Shown piece after piece: positions 36,856 to 49,105 of a DNA stretch of 64,000 nucleotides; position 1 is the first letter of the stretch, and each line of letters starts with the position of its first letter. The notes under the pieces are model-generated. The model was given only the letters and a program-made list of their open reading frames with translations. It searched no databases and was not told where the DNA came from. The translations under genes were made by a program, and so were the position numbers. Source of the DNA: Ziziphus jujuba (Eukaryota > Streptophyta > Magnoliopsida > Rosales > Rhamnaceae); contig NC_083388.1 of the NCBI RefSeq assembly GCF_031755915.1, positions 14,644,501 to 14,708,500 of the forward strand. Reading direction: 5' to 3'.

Positions 36856-39800
36856 GTAAGATCAAGTCAGAAAAAAATTGGTTTGACAAAGATCTTTGTC
36901 GTTATAAGAAGTTTTTATAGTAATTTTGTTTATACTATTCTGGTATCAAACTTGCTATAACCGGAGGCTTTTCCCTTCATCACCTGTCCTCCTGGATTGT
37001 TGAGTGGCTCGTCATTCTCTTATGTAAAATGGAAGATCAAGGTCCTGAAAATTATTCGACTTAGATTTTATGAAATTATTTATTTATCATTCAGAGAGTT
37101 AAAAATTGGAAGCCTACAGGATCTTTTTGCCATTTTTGTCAACTATAGTAGATGATTGTCAAGTATTATCGAACCATTTTTATGGATAAATTTTTTATAT
37201 TTATTAAGAAAATATGGTTCATCGCAAGAATCTCTACGCATATATATCAATGCTTGCTTCATATTGATGGTAACCACATGATACATTAGTAATTTTTTGA
37301 AGAGATCCTCTGTACAAAACAAAAACGTAGTATAATGTTAACGCCCCAGAACTTGTTCCACGTGTTATACTTGTAAAGCCCAAAAACTTGTTCAACATAG
37401 CAATATATGCTTGTTTTAAAGATCCACGTAATTTTAGTCAATGACTTAACAAGTTCTCAAAGTAATGCTATGATTATAATTTTAAGGGTTATGATTTTTA
37501 CTTTTGCCAAGTGATATCGTTTCGCTACAATGAATTATCTCCTCCGTTTAAAGGAGCTGTAATAGAGAAAGACGTGTTCAACCGCACGTTTTTTTATTTT
37601 CTGTTTTTCTCTTTTTTGTTTGTTTGTTTGTGAAATCAAGCAAATATGAATGATAAATTACTAATATTATAGTCATTTATAATAAGAAAAAGAAAAATGT
37701 TTAACAAAATTATTCATAGTTTGAAATGTTTTTTGACTTTGTATTTTGATTTTTTTTTTCTTTTTCCTTTAATATTTTAAGTGATTTTGATTTGAAGATC
37801 ATTTAAAACACAAGTTAATTATTGAACTTTTAGGATTAAAAGTTATTTAGCACTTTTAAGGTTTGATTTAAATATAATTTGACATCTTTAGTTTTAAAAA
37901 TATCGTTAATCTTTCTCTGGTTTAAATAATCTATCATCTTTTTAAATTATTGATTATTCAAAACTCTTAGTATAATATCATTTATACTTCTAGTTTAAAT
38001 AGTCTATCATCTTTCCAAACTATTAATTATTCTCAATTCTTGGATAATATCATTTATATATAAGCATGCTATTTTAAGTCTTGCGAAAATAAAAAATTAA
38101 ATTCTAAATAGTGCAAACTTTGTTCATATAAAATCTACCCAAACTCTTAAAAAACCAAAAACATAAACACTACCAAACCAACTCTAAACTATTAAATGAA
38201 AATACTCCCATATTCCAGATCACAATAATAAAACACCACATCTTTTGATCATGATTTTATGAAGAATCTCACGGCTTAAACCAAAGCCAATCGGACCCCC
38301 CCAAATAGATTTTAAACTATAAGGTGTTCAACTCACCGTTAGCATTATTTTCTAAAGCTGTCAGGCCGTCCAGAAACATAATATTTTTTTTTGCTTTTCC
38401 AGAATGGTTCTCTTTCTCTCTTTCTTTTGCTTTCTCTTTTTTTGAATTCCCGCCCAACTGACAGTTAAAATGACTTTGTTAATAAAAAGCTTCCCTGTCT
38501 TCTCTCTCGGTAGTATGTGGACACACTGCCTTGGACCCTGAAGACTTATGTAGACATTATTTATTTATATAATAAAATACTAAAAGAGAACAAAATCAAA
38601 CCAATTTGGAGTTCGATGTGGAATATCATTTTATGTGGTTGCTTTAAAGATTAGATTAGGCCCAAGTAGATCATGATTTTAAATTCGACTCACATTGGGT
38701 TTATCTTTTTCATGTAATATTATTTTAATCAATATGTTGATTGGATGGTATAGCAGCCATTGAAGAATTAAAAGACACCCACTTTGAGTTGTTTATGGAT
38801 TTGTGGTGTCATAGTTATATTTATGCTGACTTATGCTATCCCACTGTCTAGGGAACAATTAGCCATATTTCACTACCTCCACTATTAGTGGGAGGGGATG
38901 AAAAAAGTATAATTCTTTCTATTATAAAACTTAGCTCTAGATTTCCTCGTTTTCTTATTTATTATTATTATTATTATTTTGGAAAATAAATAGAACCAAA
39001 AATTCTATCCCTCTTGAAATGTCTACCTTTAAATATTGAAGTCAATTTTAGTCACCACTTTCCATCATCCAGAAGAACTAGTTAGACCAAACTGTTTTTT
39101 ATTGAAATTTTTTACGTTTTTTCTTACATAATGGATCTTTCTTTTTCTTCTTTTTCTTTTTTCTTTCCAGGAATGCATATATAGAAGGTGATATGTCCTA
39201 ATCATAAGATGAGGCAAAGATTGTAGTCTGAAGGCTTTTTGACAGCAAATATAAAAGCAAACTCTCCACTTTCTCATCAACCAAAGAAGTTGTTATTAAA
39301 TCACCTTAAATTAATTTATAAATACACATTGTTTAATTTCTTATACAATTGCGAACCCAAATTTTATTTTTTAAAAGAACATCCAATTAAGCTTCCACAG
39401 ATCCATAACCCTCCAAATCCACCTTTATCTGAAAGCCACAAAAAAACAAAAGGCCTTTATCAGTCTTGACTGCTTTTTGCCACTTCACCATAGATTTCAA
39501 ACACCCGGAAATTTCTATTTTTACATGCAATTCAAGTTTCTAGCAAAAATAAATAAAATAATAAATACGTGCAATTCAAATCCAGTCCAAACCCGCCACT
39601 GCTAATTTCCTCTTTTCTTTTTCTTTTTCATTGTCTTTGTTTTGTAAGATTTGTTTGAAATGATACTTTTGTTATATAATGTGGTCGGAAAATGCCGAAT
39701 GGAAAAAGCTGATAGATGATCGACATAAAATCACATAAAGAGCACTAGCAAACTTGATTAAAAAAACATTTAATTTGGAGGATAATCCTTCTCTTCTTTG

Positions 39801-41468
39801 TTTTTATTTTTAACACCAAAAAAAAAAAAGAAAAAAAAAATTCCTTTGTGCCACAGCTGCTGGTTTGTGACTCGTGAATGTGGTAGAGAAAGAGATAATG
39901 TTGAAGAGTGAAAATACATCAAATAAAAAAAGAAGTGGCTTTCAGCGGTGTCAATTATGTGACATAATATGTCAATCATTAACTTTGTCACACTGTTCCA
40001 TGCCATGTGGTGCACAGAAACTTGGTTCACCCGTTTTCCATACTCTCATTAATTTTGTTATCGTGAGATTTAGAAACGTGGAGTGAATGAAGTATGAATA
40101 ATTAAAATTGGATATTTTAAGACTGTTTTTGTTTTTTACTGTCTTAGGCAAAGGTAGACAGCCGTCGTAATAAAAGCAAAAATACAAGTGGTGGTAATTG
40201 GGTAGTTCGAGGATTTAGGCTGGGCAGGCATTGGTGGATGAGATAAAAAACAATGCCTTTTTTTTTTTTTTTGGGTTAAAAAAGACAATGCCCATTTGTT
40301 TATGTCTTTAATATTTATTTATAATATTATGGTTATAGGTTGAACAGTAAATGCTACTAGAATCCATCATGGTTACCAAAAATTGAATAATCTAAATGGA
40401 GCATTATTTGTATAATTTTGGATTAATTACATTTTTGAATTTTTAAATTGGAAATATTTTAATTTGTTGCATTTAAATTGAATTAAATATTTTGGCGAAC
40501 TACAGTTAATGTAAACTCTTAAAAGCACTATAATTCAAATTTGAAACTAAAGAATATAAATTACAACAAATGAGAATTGAAGAATCCAAATTGTAATAAA
40601 TTTGATTCGCAAAATGGGATGGAGCTATTAATGATTATGAGTCAATAAATAGAAAGCCACAAAGAGATCTTGTGAAACCCAAGTAAAAACTTTTTTCCCG
40701 AAAATATTGAATGAAAAGTTAAATAAATATGACCAACCTAATAATTCTGTATGAAAAAAGTAAACATGCTAAAGGAGACAGTGCCAGCAGGTAACATCTA
40801 ATGTCACACTTAAAAACTCACTTGGAATTAAGAAAAAGCTAATTATGTCCAAAAATAATAATACTGAAAAGCTAATTTTAATTATTTAGGTATCTAATAT
40901 CTGATTACTATATCATGTTTCCCAAAAAAAAAAAATACTATATCATGTTTAATGTTAAATAATATACACACTAAAATTACAATAATTTGCTAGTATATAA
41001 TTAAAGTTTATCCCACTGATAATAGATATAATTGGCAACCATGATTATGCTGGTCTAAAGAAACATTATTATTATTATAAGTCTTATATTAGGCAAACCA
41101 TAAAACAGAAATGTTGGTAAGTAGGTCCTCGCCCAAAACAAGAACAAATGTGGGGCAGCTACTAAGCAAAAAAATAAAAAATAAAAAACAAACTAAAAGA
41201 TGTTGGGTTAGCATTGGTGATTAACTTCTCACGAGATTTTGAATGGACCATGCAATTTAAACGGAATAATATATAGTCATATACAGTGTTAAAATAAAAA
41301 AGCATATACAAACCATGTCATTTTGTAGTTTTCAAGTGTATGTAGAAGAAACAATTTATACTTGCACGCAACTTTAAAATAAAGATGTGGATGTTGAATT
41401 ATTAATGCTTTATAGCATCATAATAAGCGTGTTAAATTTAAAAAAGAAAAATTCTATAACTGGAGGTG
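36856..41468. other. Intergenic DNA, no gene recognised
   Basis: About 4.6 kb of AT-rich sequence follows the methyltransferase. I saw no conserved protein segment, no tRNA and no paired transposon ends. Open frames of 60-90 codons on both strands are low in complexity. Short stretches around 38330-38530 and 39840-40240 are less AT-rich but show no recognisable feature. Confidence 0.55.
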
Positions 41469-41475
41469 TATATAG
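41469..41475 (+). promoter_or_regulatory. Possible TATA box of the RING-CH gene
   Basis: TATATAG lies about 420 bp before the start codon, ahead of a CT-rich leader. If used, transcription would begin near 41500, giving a leader that contains the upstream ORF at 41605. This is inference from motif and position only. Confidence 0.4.
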
Positions 41476-41604
41476 CAAAACCCAGTGAAAATTCGGGTGA
41501 AAATAACGATAGTTTGTCCGCGCGCAATGGTTGAGTCGGGGAGTGAGAGTGAGAGGGGGGGTTGAGTGGCAGTAGGCCATGCTTGCCACCAACTTTTGCA
41601 ATAA

Positions 41605-41808
41605 ATGAGAATCACATCTACCGCCTCTTCTTCTTCTTCTTCTTCTTCTTCTTCTCTCTTTCTTTCCACTCCTTCATTCTCGTTATTTACTCTCATTAAT
41701 TATCAACTTCTTTCACTTCCCTACTTCTCAAGGAACTTCCTCAACTCTCCACTACTCTCAGTCTTATCTCTTTCCTTCCATCCTTTTCATGGAGATTGGA
41801 GTTGGTGA
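41605..41808 (+). other. Upstream ORF in RING-CH leader (67 codons)
   Basis: ATG at 41605 opens 67 codons in the likely 5' leader, ending 84 bp before the main start. The N-terminal third is a run of serines encoded by a TCT/CTT microsatellite (41625-41654). It resembles no known conserved upstream peptide. It could lower translation of the main frame, or the leader may start downstream of it. Confidence 0.35.
41625..41654. repeat. (CTT)n microsatellite
   Basis: About ten trinucleotide units in the leader of the RING-CH gene. Confidence 0.9.
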
Positions 41809-41892
41809 TGCATCACACTCTCTTTTGCTTTAAAAGTTGATAACTTGTTTTTGGATTTTTTTTTGGTTGGTTGGGATTTTGGTTTTAGAGAA

Positions 41893-44800
41893 ATGAGAAA
41901 TGAGGAAAAACATGCTTCTGATGATGGACGTGAAGAGGGTTCCTCTCAAGGAACAGTTGCTATTACAGTTCCTAAGGTATTTTCTTTTTGTTTTTGTGCT
42001 TTCCCCTATTTGCTTTTCTGTAATTGATTTGCCTCTCGTTCTTGCTCTATTAATTTCACCATTTTCTATTCCATTTTTTATATTTCTCTCACTTTCATGC
42101 GTCCTAGGCGTCCAACCAAGATCCTCAAACGTTGTTTTTTTTTTCTTTTTTTTTTGTTAATGTACATATATATATATATATATATATATAGATATATTTT
42201 AAAAGAAACAACTTGAGGGGTTAGTTTATTGAGCTATATAGAGAAGTGAGGAATTGTGTTTTTGAGGCTATTGTTTTGTTTATATGCTTTCTTTCTTTTT
42301 TTCTTTTTTTTTTCCCCTTTCTGTTTGTAGTGTTACGCTTTTGGCTTTTCAGCTACCATTTTTGTAAAACCACAGCCATCACATAAATCATCCTATGGGG
42401 GCTTATAAACTTTCTGATCAGTGAATTTAGAAATTTAATATACTGAAGTTTCTTCTTTGGGCAGTTAGCTGTTATCTTCTTCAGTCTGTTTCCCAGTTTT
42501 GATTCTTAATCATTCTTACTCAAAGCTTATAAATTTGAATCTTTTTCTATTAAGATAAATTTTGATCTTCTTTGAGACGAATTTTAGTATTATATGATAA
42601 GGGTGGCAAGAAAGGAGGGGAGGGGAAATTCATCTTAGGATACATATCAAATTTCATATTGCCATCTTGTGATTAGAATTCCTAATATATACATAACGTT
42701 TAGGAATATAATAAGTAACAAACTAAAACTTTGCTTTGGGATATATTAATGGGGGTGCCGTGCCAATCTTGCGTATCTATCTAAAAGGAAATTATTATTA
42801 TTATTATTTTTTTAATATCTAATCCTAGTATTGAAATTGACGGGCTTCTTTTTTTGTCTTCTTCTTACATCACATTTACTTATGATTATCTTAATTCTTA
42901 AGTTCAATGGTCATAATTGCTTTCAATTTCAGGTTGAAGATTCAATGGGAATAACTGAAGAATCTCCACATGTTCATAACTGGAAGCGGCAAAATCTATT
43001 CCTAGATATACCTTCCAGAGCATCAGATGAGCCCTCTCAGGATTTTGTTGCAATAAGGATGCCACCAACACCAAGTCCTACTCCAAGGAAAGTAATTTTT
43101 TCGCTGGCACATGGTTCTACAGATGCAAGGACTAATGGTTCCCCAGGACCCTCTTCGTCCAGGTCAGGCAAATCATCTATAAGAGGTCTCTTTCCAAAAC
43201 TGAGCTTCAAGCATCGTGGCTCTTCAGAAGTTGATAAGGCTGACAACTCAGCTTCAGAAGGGTCAACTACAGGGCCACGAGAGAAGCCTACGATCTCAAG
43301 GTCACTGTCTCTTACAAAGCTGTTTACACCTAGGATGAAGAGGACATCATCTCTACCTGTTACTCCAATTTTGCATTCAAACCCGGAATCCACACATGGT
43401 GGAAGTGTAGATGGCACTATAAATCCAGTTGTAAGTTTTTATCACTTTTGTCTTAAGAAGACTAATGGTTTTGCTAACAATATATGTTGGATAACAATAA
43501 GGCAGTGGAATTGGGTTATGGTTAAACATTGTCATGACTTAGCATATATGTTTCCTAGGCTGCAAAACTCATTGAAAGATTTAGGTTAGTAAAATAAACA
43601 TTGCTTTCATTCTACATTTCTCTAATTTTGTCACCATGATTAATCCAACTAACTATTTGGACTAACAAACACATATAATAATTTTTGTTTTATTTCCTTC
43701 TCAGAAGAAAGAGGTCCAAACTCGACAGATATCTCGCTCACTTTCAGTCCCTGTGATCAACAATAAGGAAAAAACCATGAGAAGGATGGATTCATTTTTT
43801 CGTGTTATCCCCTCCACTCCTCGAGCGAAGGAAGGAGATGTGATATCAATTGCTTCTCCAAAAGTTGATGCTGGTACTTGATTGTTTAAATTATTTCATG
43901 CATTTTTTCAAGCATTGATTAACACTTATTTTTTACTTCAGTTGCCTGGGCCTGTTTTGCATCATTAACTTATTTCTTATTACAATCTCATTGTTGATTC
44001 AGAAAATGATAATGATGATGGTGAAGACATACGTGAAGATGAAGCTGTGTGTAGAATTTGTCTGGTTGAACTTTGTGAAGGGGGTGAAACTCTAAAGATG
44101 GAATGCAGCTGCAAAGGTGAACTTGCTCTGGCCCACCAAGAATGTGCTGTGAAATGGTTTAGTATCAAAGGTAACAAGACCTGTGATGTCTGCAAGCAAG
44201 AAGTTCGGAACCTTTCTGTTACTCTCTTACGAATCCAAAGTATAAGAACTCGAAATTCTGGATTGAGTAGATCTCAGCTGGCAGATCCTAACGGATACAG
44301 GCAAGTAAATATTAGTCTTTCACTAAGATTTTAAATAGCTGCCCCGTGTTCAGGTTGATTAGGTTTTGTATCTTTCTGTGTATAACCAAGACTTCCATGC
44401 ACCAATTTTATTGCTTATTGCAATTGGGACCTATATATTCTCTAGAAAAGAAAACAAAGATTCTGGGTCATTTTGTGCTACTCTGCTCATTACTATACTA
44501 TTTTACCAGAATTCATCAATATTGGCATAATTATTTCACTCCCCAGCAATAACAATGCTGAGTGTAGATTCAATTATTCTAGGTTTCCATTGGAAATGCC
44601 AAGTTACTAAATTGAGAAGGATAAGAAGGGTCAAAAGTTAAACTTCCCTTGAAAATTATATTGTCATGATAATTTTCATGCTTGAATATGTAGATGGTGA
44701 TTAGTACTTTTGAAATTATAGATTTACAACCAAAGATTTAGAGAAAAATAATTTCTGGTGTTCTTTTATCCTTTCTTAATTGTTGTTTATGTATCTTGTT

Positions 44801-46097
44801 TTTTTTTTTCTTTTGAAAGGTCAATAAGAAATGGTCATACACTTAAACTTCTTATTTTGGAACTTATTAGGGTTTGGCAAGAAGTACCTGTGCTGGTCAT
44901 TGTCAGTATGCTTGCCTACTTTTGTTTCCTTGAGCAGCTTCTGGTAAGATTAGAAATATCATTTCCAGATCTATCATTTCTGTCATTATATGTTCTTGGT
45001 GATTTATATTTTCTTTGTGCAGGTTGGGAAAATGAGTACTGGAGCAATTGCCATATCTCTTCCATTTTCTTGTGTTCTTGGTCTCCTCTCATCAATGACC
45101 TCATCGACCATGGGTATGCTAACAAAGATCCTTAATAAATTTCACAAATGGGTGAATTTTTCGTAAGATTTTCTTGCTGGGATCAAGACTGAACTGGAAT
45201 ATAATATGACCATGCACAAAGTTGGCATAAAAAATTTAACTCTAGTATGTTGAGAATTCAGATATGATAGGTTAGGAACATCCAATCTCATGATTGATTC
45301 GATCCGACTGTGAATGCTAACTTACTATTAGACATCTTGAAGTTACGTGGGTACGTAAATATGGACAGATAAAAAGTTCACATATCACAGAAGTGGCTCT
45401 AATTCTCACGTTATTTCTATGATCCTTAAATGGTGACATAAGTTTCTGCTTAAGGATTTATATACTTCCCTAACCTATTGAACTTGTTTGTTCAGTGAAG
45501 AGAAGATTTGTCTGGGTTTATGCATCTATTCAATTTGCTCTGGTGGTTCTCTTTGCACATATATTTTACTCCTTGGTATGATGCTTTCTTCTTTACTCTT
45601 TTCTTTTAATTTGCTTAATTGAATTGAAGCTAAAATTAGCTGAAATCTTCAATGTCATTTGCAAAGAAGCTTGAAAATGACTTTATTTATACGAGGCTTC
45701 ATAGCTAAATTTGACTACATATCCTTATGGCACTGAAATTGTGTCATATTGGGTTTTCGACATGGAATGAATATAAATGTCTTCCTTCTAATTGGCTGAA
45801 ACCATGTCTTGCTGAATATGCAGGAAAACATCAGCTTTAGTTGTGACTTACTTGAGCATGAAGTTTGTTACAGATTTAATTTAAATACATACTGAAGTTA
45901 GATTTTATTCAATTTCTTTGCATTATATTTTTGGCCTCCAGATTCACGTACAAGCAGTATTGTGTATTCTTCTGGCAACATTTGCTGGGCTTGGTGTTGC
46001 CATGAGTGGGAGTTCAATAATTGTGGAGTTCTTGAGATGGAAAAGAAGATGGCAGGCTTCATCAGAGCAGCACCCAAGTTCACAAGCAACGACATGA
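41893..46097 (+). CDS. RING-CH (RINGv) membrane E3 ubiquitin ligase, MARCH-like
   Basis: This is a probable membrane-anchored ubiquitin ligase. Eight exons join in frame to 482 residues: 41893-41976, 42933-43430, 43705-43873, 44003-44300, 44871-44943, 45023-45113, 45496-45575 and 45942-46097. Residues 1-250 are Ser/Pro/Arg-rich and look disordered, with short conserved patches (LFLDIPSRAS, SRSLSLTKLFTP). The RING-CH finger is C4HC3: C267, C270, C285, C287, H295, C298, C311, C314. The C-terminal 130 residues hold about four hydrophobic segments (VLVIVSMLAYF, IAISLPFSCVLGLL, FALVVLFAHIFY, AVLCILLATFAGLG) and end in a basic tail. Intron 4 has a GC donor (CAG|GCAAGT at 44298-44306). The start was chosen as the first ATG after an in-frame leader with no other ATG near the conserved N-terminus. 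The substrate is unknown. Confidence 0.9.
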
Positions 46098-46230
46098 CAA
46101 TGCCGAATCCCTGGAACTGTAAATTCAGATGGGATATGCCTGCTTTCCAGTCTCCTCATGGAGTTTTAGAGGGAGTTTGAGTTGGGGGTTTTATTATTGG
46201 GTTTATGTGATTTGTTTTCTTGAACTTCAT

Positions 46231-46265
<35 letters not shown>

Positions 46266-47567
46266 AGTTAGGACATCGATAATTTTTTGTTAATATACCT
46301 CAATTGAGATGTTGTTTACCGAGATGCTTTTATTTGTATGCTTCGTCATTGTACAGGCTTTTGTTGTAGCACACAGACAAATTTTTCAATCAAATGCTTA
46401 TCCAATCTCATTATGTCTTAATCTTCAGTTTGAATAGAAAAGGATAATTCCCCCCCAAAAAAAAAAAAAAAAAAAGTCATATTGTCATTAAAAATATATA
46501 TAATTAATTTTTCCAGTAAAACTTAAAAAGAAATGTACAGTATCAAAACTCCAATGAGACCATATTTTCTATCCGAAAAAGATTATCCAAACGGCCTTTT
46601 TTGTTTTATATAATTTTGTCTTTTTTAAATAAAAGTGATAAGAGTGGAATTGTTTTTTTTTTTTTTTGGGTAAATATAAAAAAATGAATCTATTGATCCA
46701 GTTTTTAGAAAACTATAGACTATTAGCGGTTATAGTTTTATAACCATGCAGAAGTCTACAAACTGCCCAGTCCATTACCATCCAGCTGTTCCTATCGTCC
46801 TCTCCCATAATGTTCAACACATGAAACCATACTAAAACTTAAATGAAATTTGTCAAAATTCGAACCTACAATTTCTGCAAACAGGTGTAATGAGTTGAAT
46901 CGGCTTCCTACCACTAATCCACCCCCTTGGGTGTGTGGAAATGTATTTTTTGATAAGCCGTAAGAAGGACAAATAGCAATAGCAACGTATAAAAGATTAC
47001 GAAAATTTAGTATTAGTTAATAGGTAAGAGCTATTGAAAAAAAGAAAAGAATGATATGCTAATAAATCCCCAGAAAAAAAAAAAAGAACAAATTAACAAG
47101 CAATGATGCCACCCTTCAATTTTTTTATTTTTTGTTTTTGAATAAACCCTTCAATGTTTTGGAATAAATGCGAGATTTTGGAAAAGGAAATTTACAGTTT
47201 TCTCTTCTGTTTGGTTGCTTAGAAATTTGGACAAGGAAAAGAAATACTTCCTTCTATATAGGATTTTTCTGTTCATTACCCAAACTCTTTTTTTTTTTTT
47301 TTTTTTAAATATTTCAAGTTGGATTAGTAGCACAAAAAGTAATTATACCTTTACAAGTAATTTATAGACCTGAAATTTGGTATGTGCACACCATAAAAGT
47401 AGGGGACTTTTGCACCCAACTATATAACACCCGAAATAAAATTTTCAATTAAAAAAAACACAATAATATAAATAAATAAATAAATAAAGGAAAAAGAATT
47501 AGGGCATTCGGTCTGCAATGAACAGTTGACACAAACGGTCAATGAGTGTGGCAGAGTGAGAGTAGGA
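46098..47567. other. Intergenic region before the YrdC gene
   Basis: About 1.5 kb with the RING-CH 3' UTR, a TA microsatellite at about 46233-46263, A/T runs, and the YrdC promoter. The segment from 47400 includes a short upstream ATG (ATGAGTGTGGCAGAGTGA at 47542). No other gene seen. Confidence 0.55.
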
Positions 47568-49071
47568 ATGAACCTTGCGACAAGAATTACAGACTTACTT
47601 CCACTACGCAATCCCTTCTCTCCCTTTCTCAGAGGTGCTCTTTAACCATCTCAACCGCCATTTTTTTCTCTCTTCTTTCTTTCTTTCTTTCCTCTCTTAT
47701 CTCTCTCTCTCTGTATGCAAAATATTCTTTTCTAATGCTTAAAGCGCGCGCTCGTTGAACAGACTTATGTGTTTTCATTAGGTGTGCCCAAGATTGGGTT
47801 TGTGCCTTTCTCGTGCAGTTGTACGAGATTGAGTGGTAGTTTTCCGATGCAAATGGCTCAGAGTTTTGACAACAATGATACGGGTTTTGTTGAGAATAAG
47901 TTTGCATTGGTTCGTCCGGCCTCTGAAGCTTATGCTCAAGAGGCTTTTGAAGCTCTCAGAACCGGCAAGGTCATTGCTGTGCCCACCGACACACTCTATG
48001 GATTCGCCTGTGATGCTTGGTATGGTTCCAAAATGGTTATTGCGAATTTTGCATTCAAGCTGTATGTTCAAATTCCTCAATGCAATATCGTTGGTGATTT
48101 ACTTGGATGATATCAGAATGTGTAGTTTTTGGGTTTTTTAAGCAAGTGTTCTTATGCTTTATGTTTTATTTGCACTTTAGAAATGTCTTATTTTTTGGTA
48201 TATGGACTTAGACGTTTAGCTGCTGCAATGGTAGGACTAGGATAGAAAGCTTTACAATGTAGATACTGGTGAGGCGTTTGAGTCTCTATTTCAATTGAAG
48301 CTGCGTTGCATATAAAAGTATAGTCTCGTTGTGTTAGAAATTAAGTTTATTGACTTGATCATTAAGACCTGGAGGAGAAAGATTTTGTGAAGTATCAATC
48401 TAATGAGTCTTTGACTCCTGGAAGAATATAAAGTGTCTACTTCCCTATCAAACTACGTTGCATTTGCATGCTTGTTTTGAGATCAATCAAATGATAGGTA
48501 TCTTTCCAAAATAACAATTGATATACATCGGATAAACTGAAAGTTGCACTTCTCAGAGATATGGGTTTCTCAGTCTCTGGTCCTTCTTGTCTGACCAAAC
48601 GGAACTTCCTGTAAAACGTTCTCTGTTGTGTTAGATTTATCAGGAATTAGAAGCTGTATGTTGAATAATATATGAATATCTTGAAATGAAAGTGATAACC
48701 ATTAGCAATTCTATATTGCTTTATCTTGTCTAAATGCCTCAAATTCTTTTCTTATAACAATCTCATCTGAATCTTGGAAATATTTAAGCTAGACTTGACT
48801 TAATTTTCGTACTCCTTTCTTTATTTCTCACATCCTTCTACCTTTTTGAAGTTGTTATGCGACCGTTATTGCAGTTCTTTGGAAGCAGTTAACAGGATTT
48901 ATGAGATTAAAGGACGTAAACATACAAGTCCTCTAGCAATATGTGTTGGGGATGTTTCAGACATAAAACGCTATGCTGTCACAGAACATTTGCCACAGGG
49001 CTTGCTTGAGTCTCTCCTTCCAGGACCTGTTACTGTTGTACTAAAGCGAGGTTTGTGAACATGTGTCCCTT

Positions 49072-49105
<34 letters not shown>

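Noticed and set aside
43037..43417. 126-codon ORF on the minus strand
   Set aside because: It is the antisense shadow of exon 2 of the RING-CH gene.
47778..48080. Overlapping ORFs on both strands at the YRDC N-terminus
   Set aside because: They are shadows of the YrdC exon, which is supported by its conserved motifs and splice junctions.
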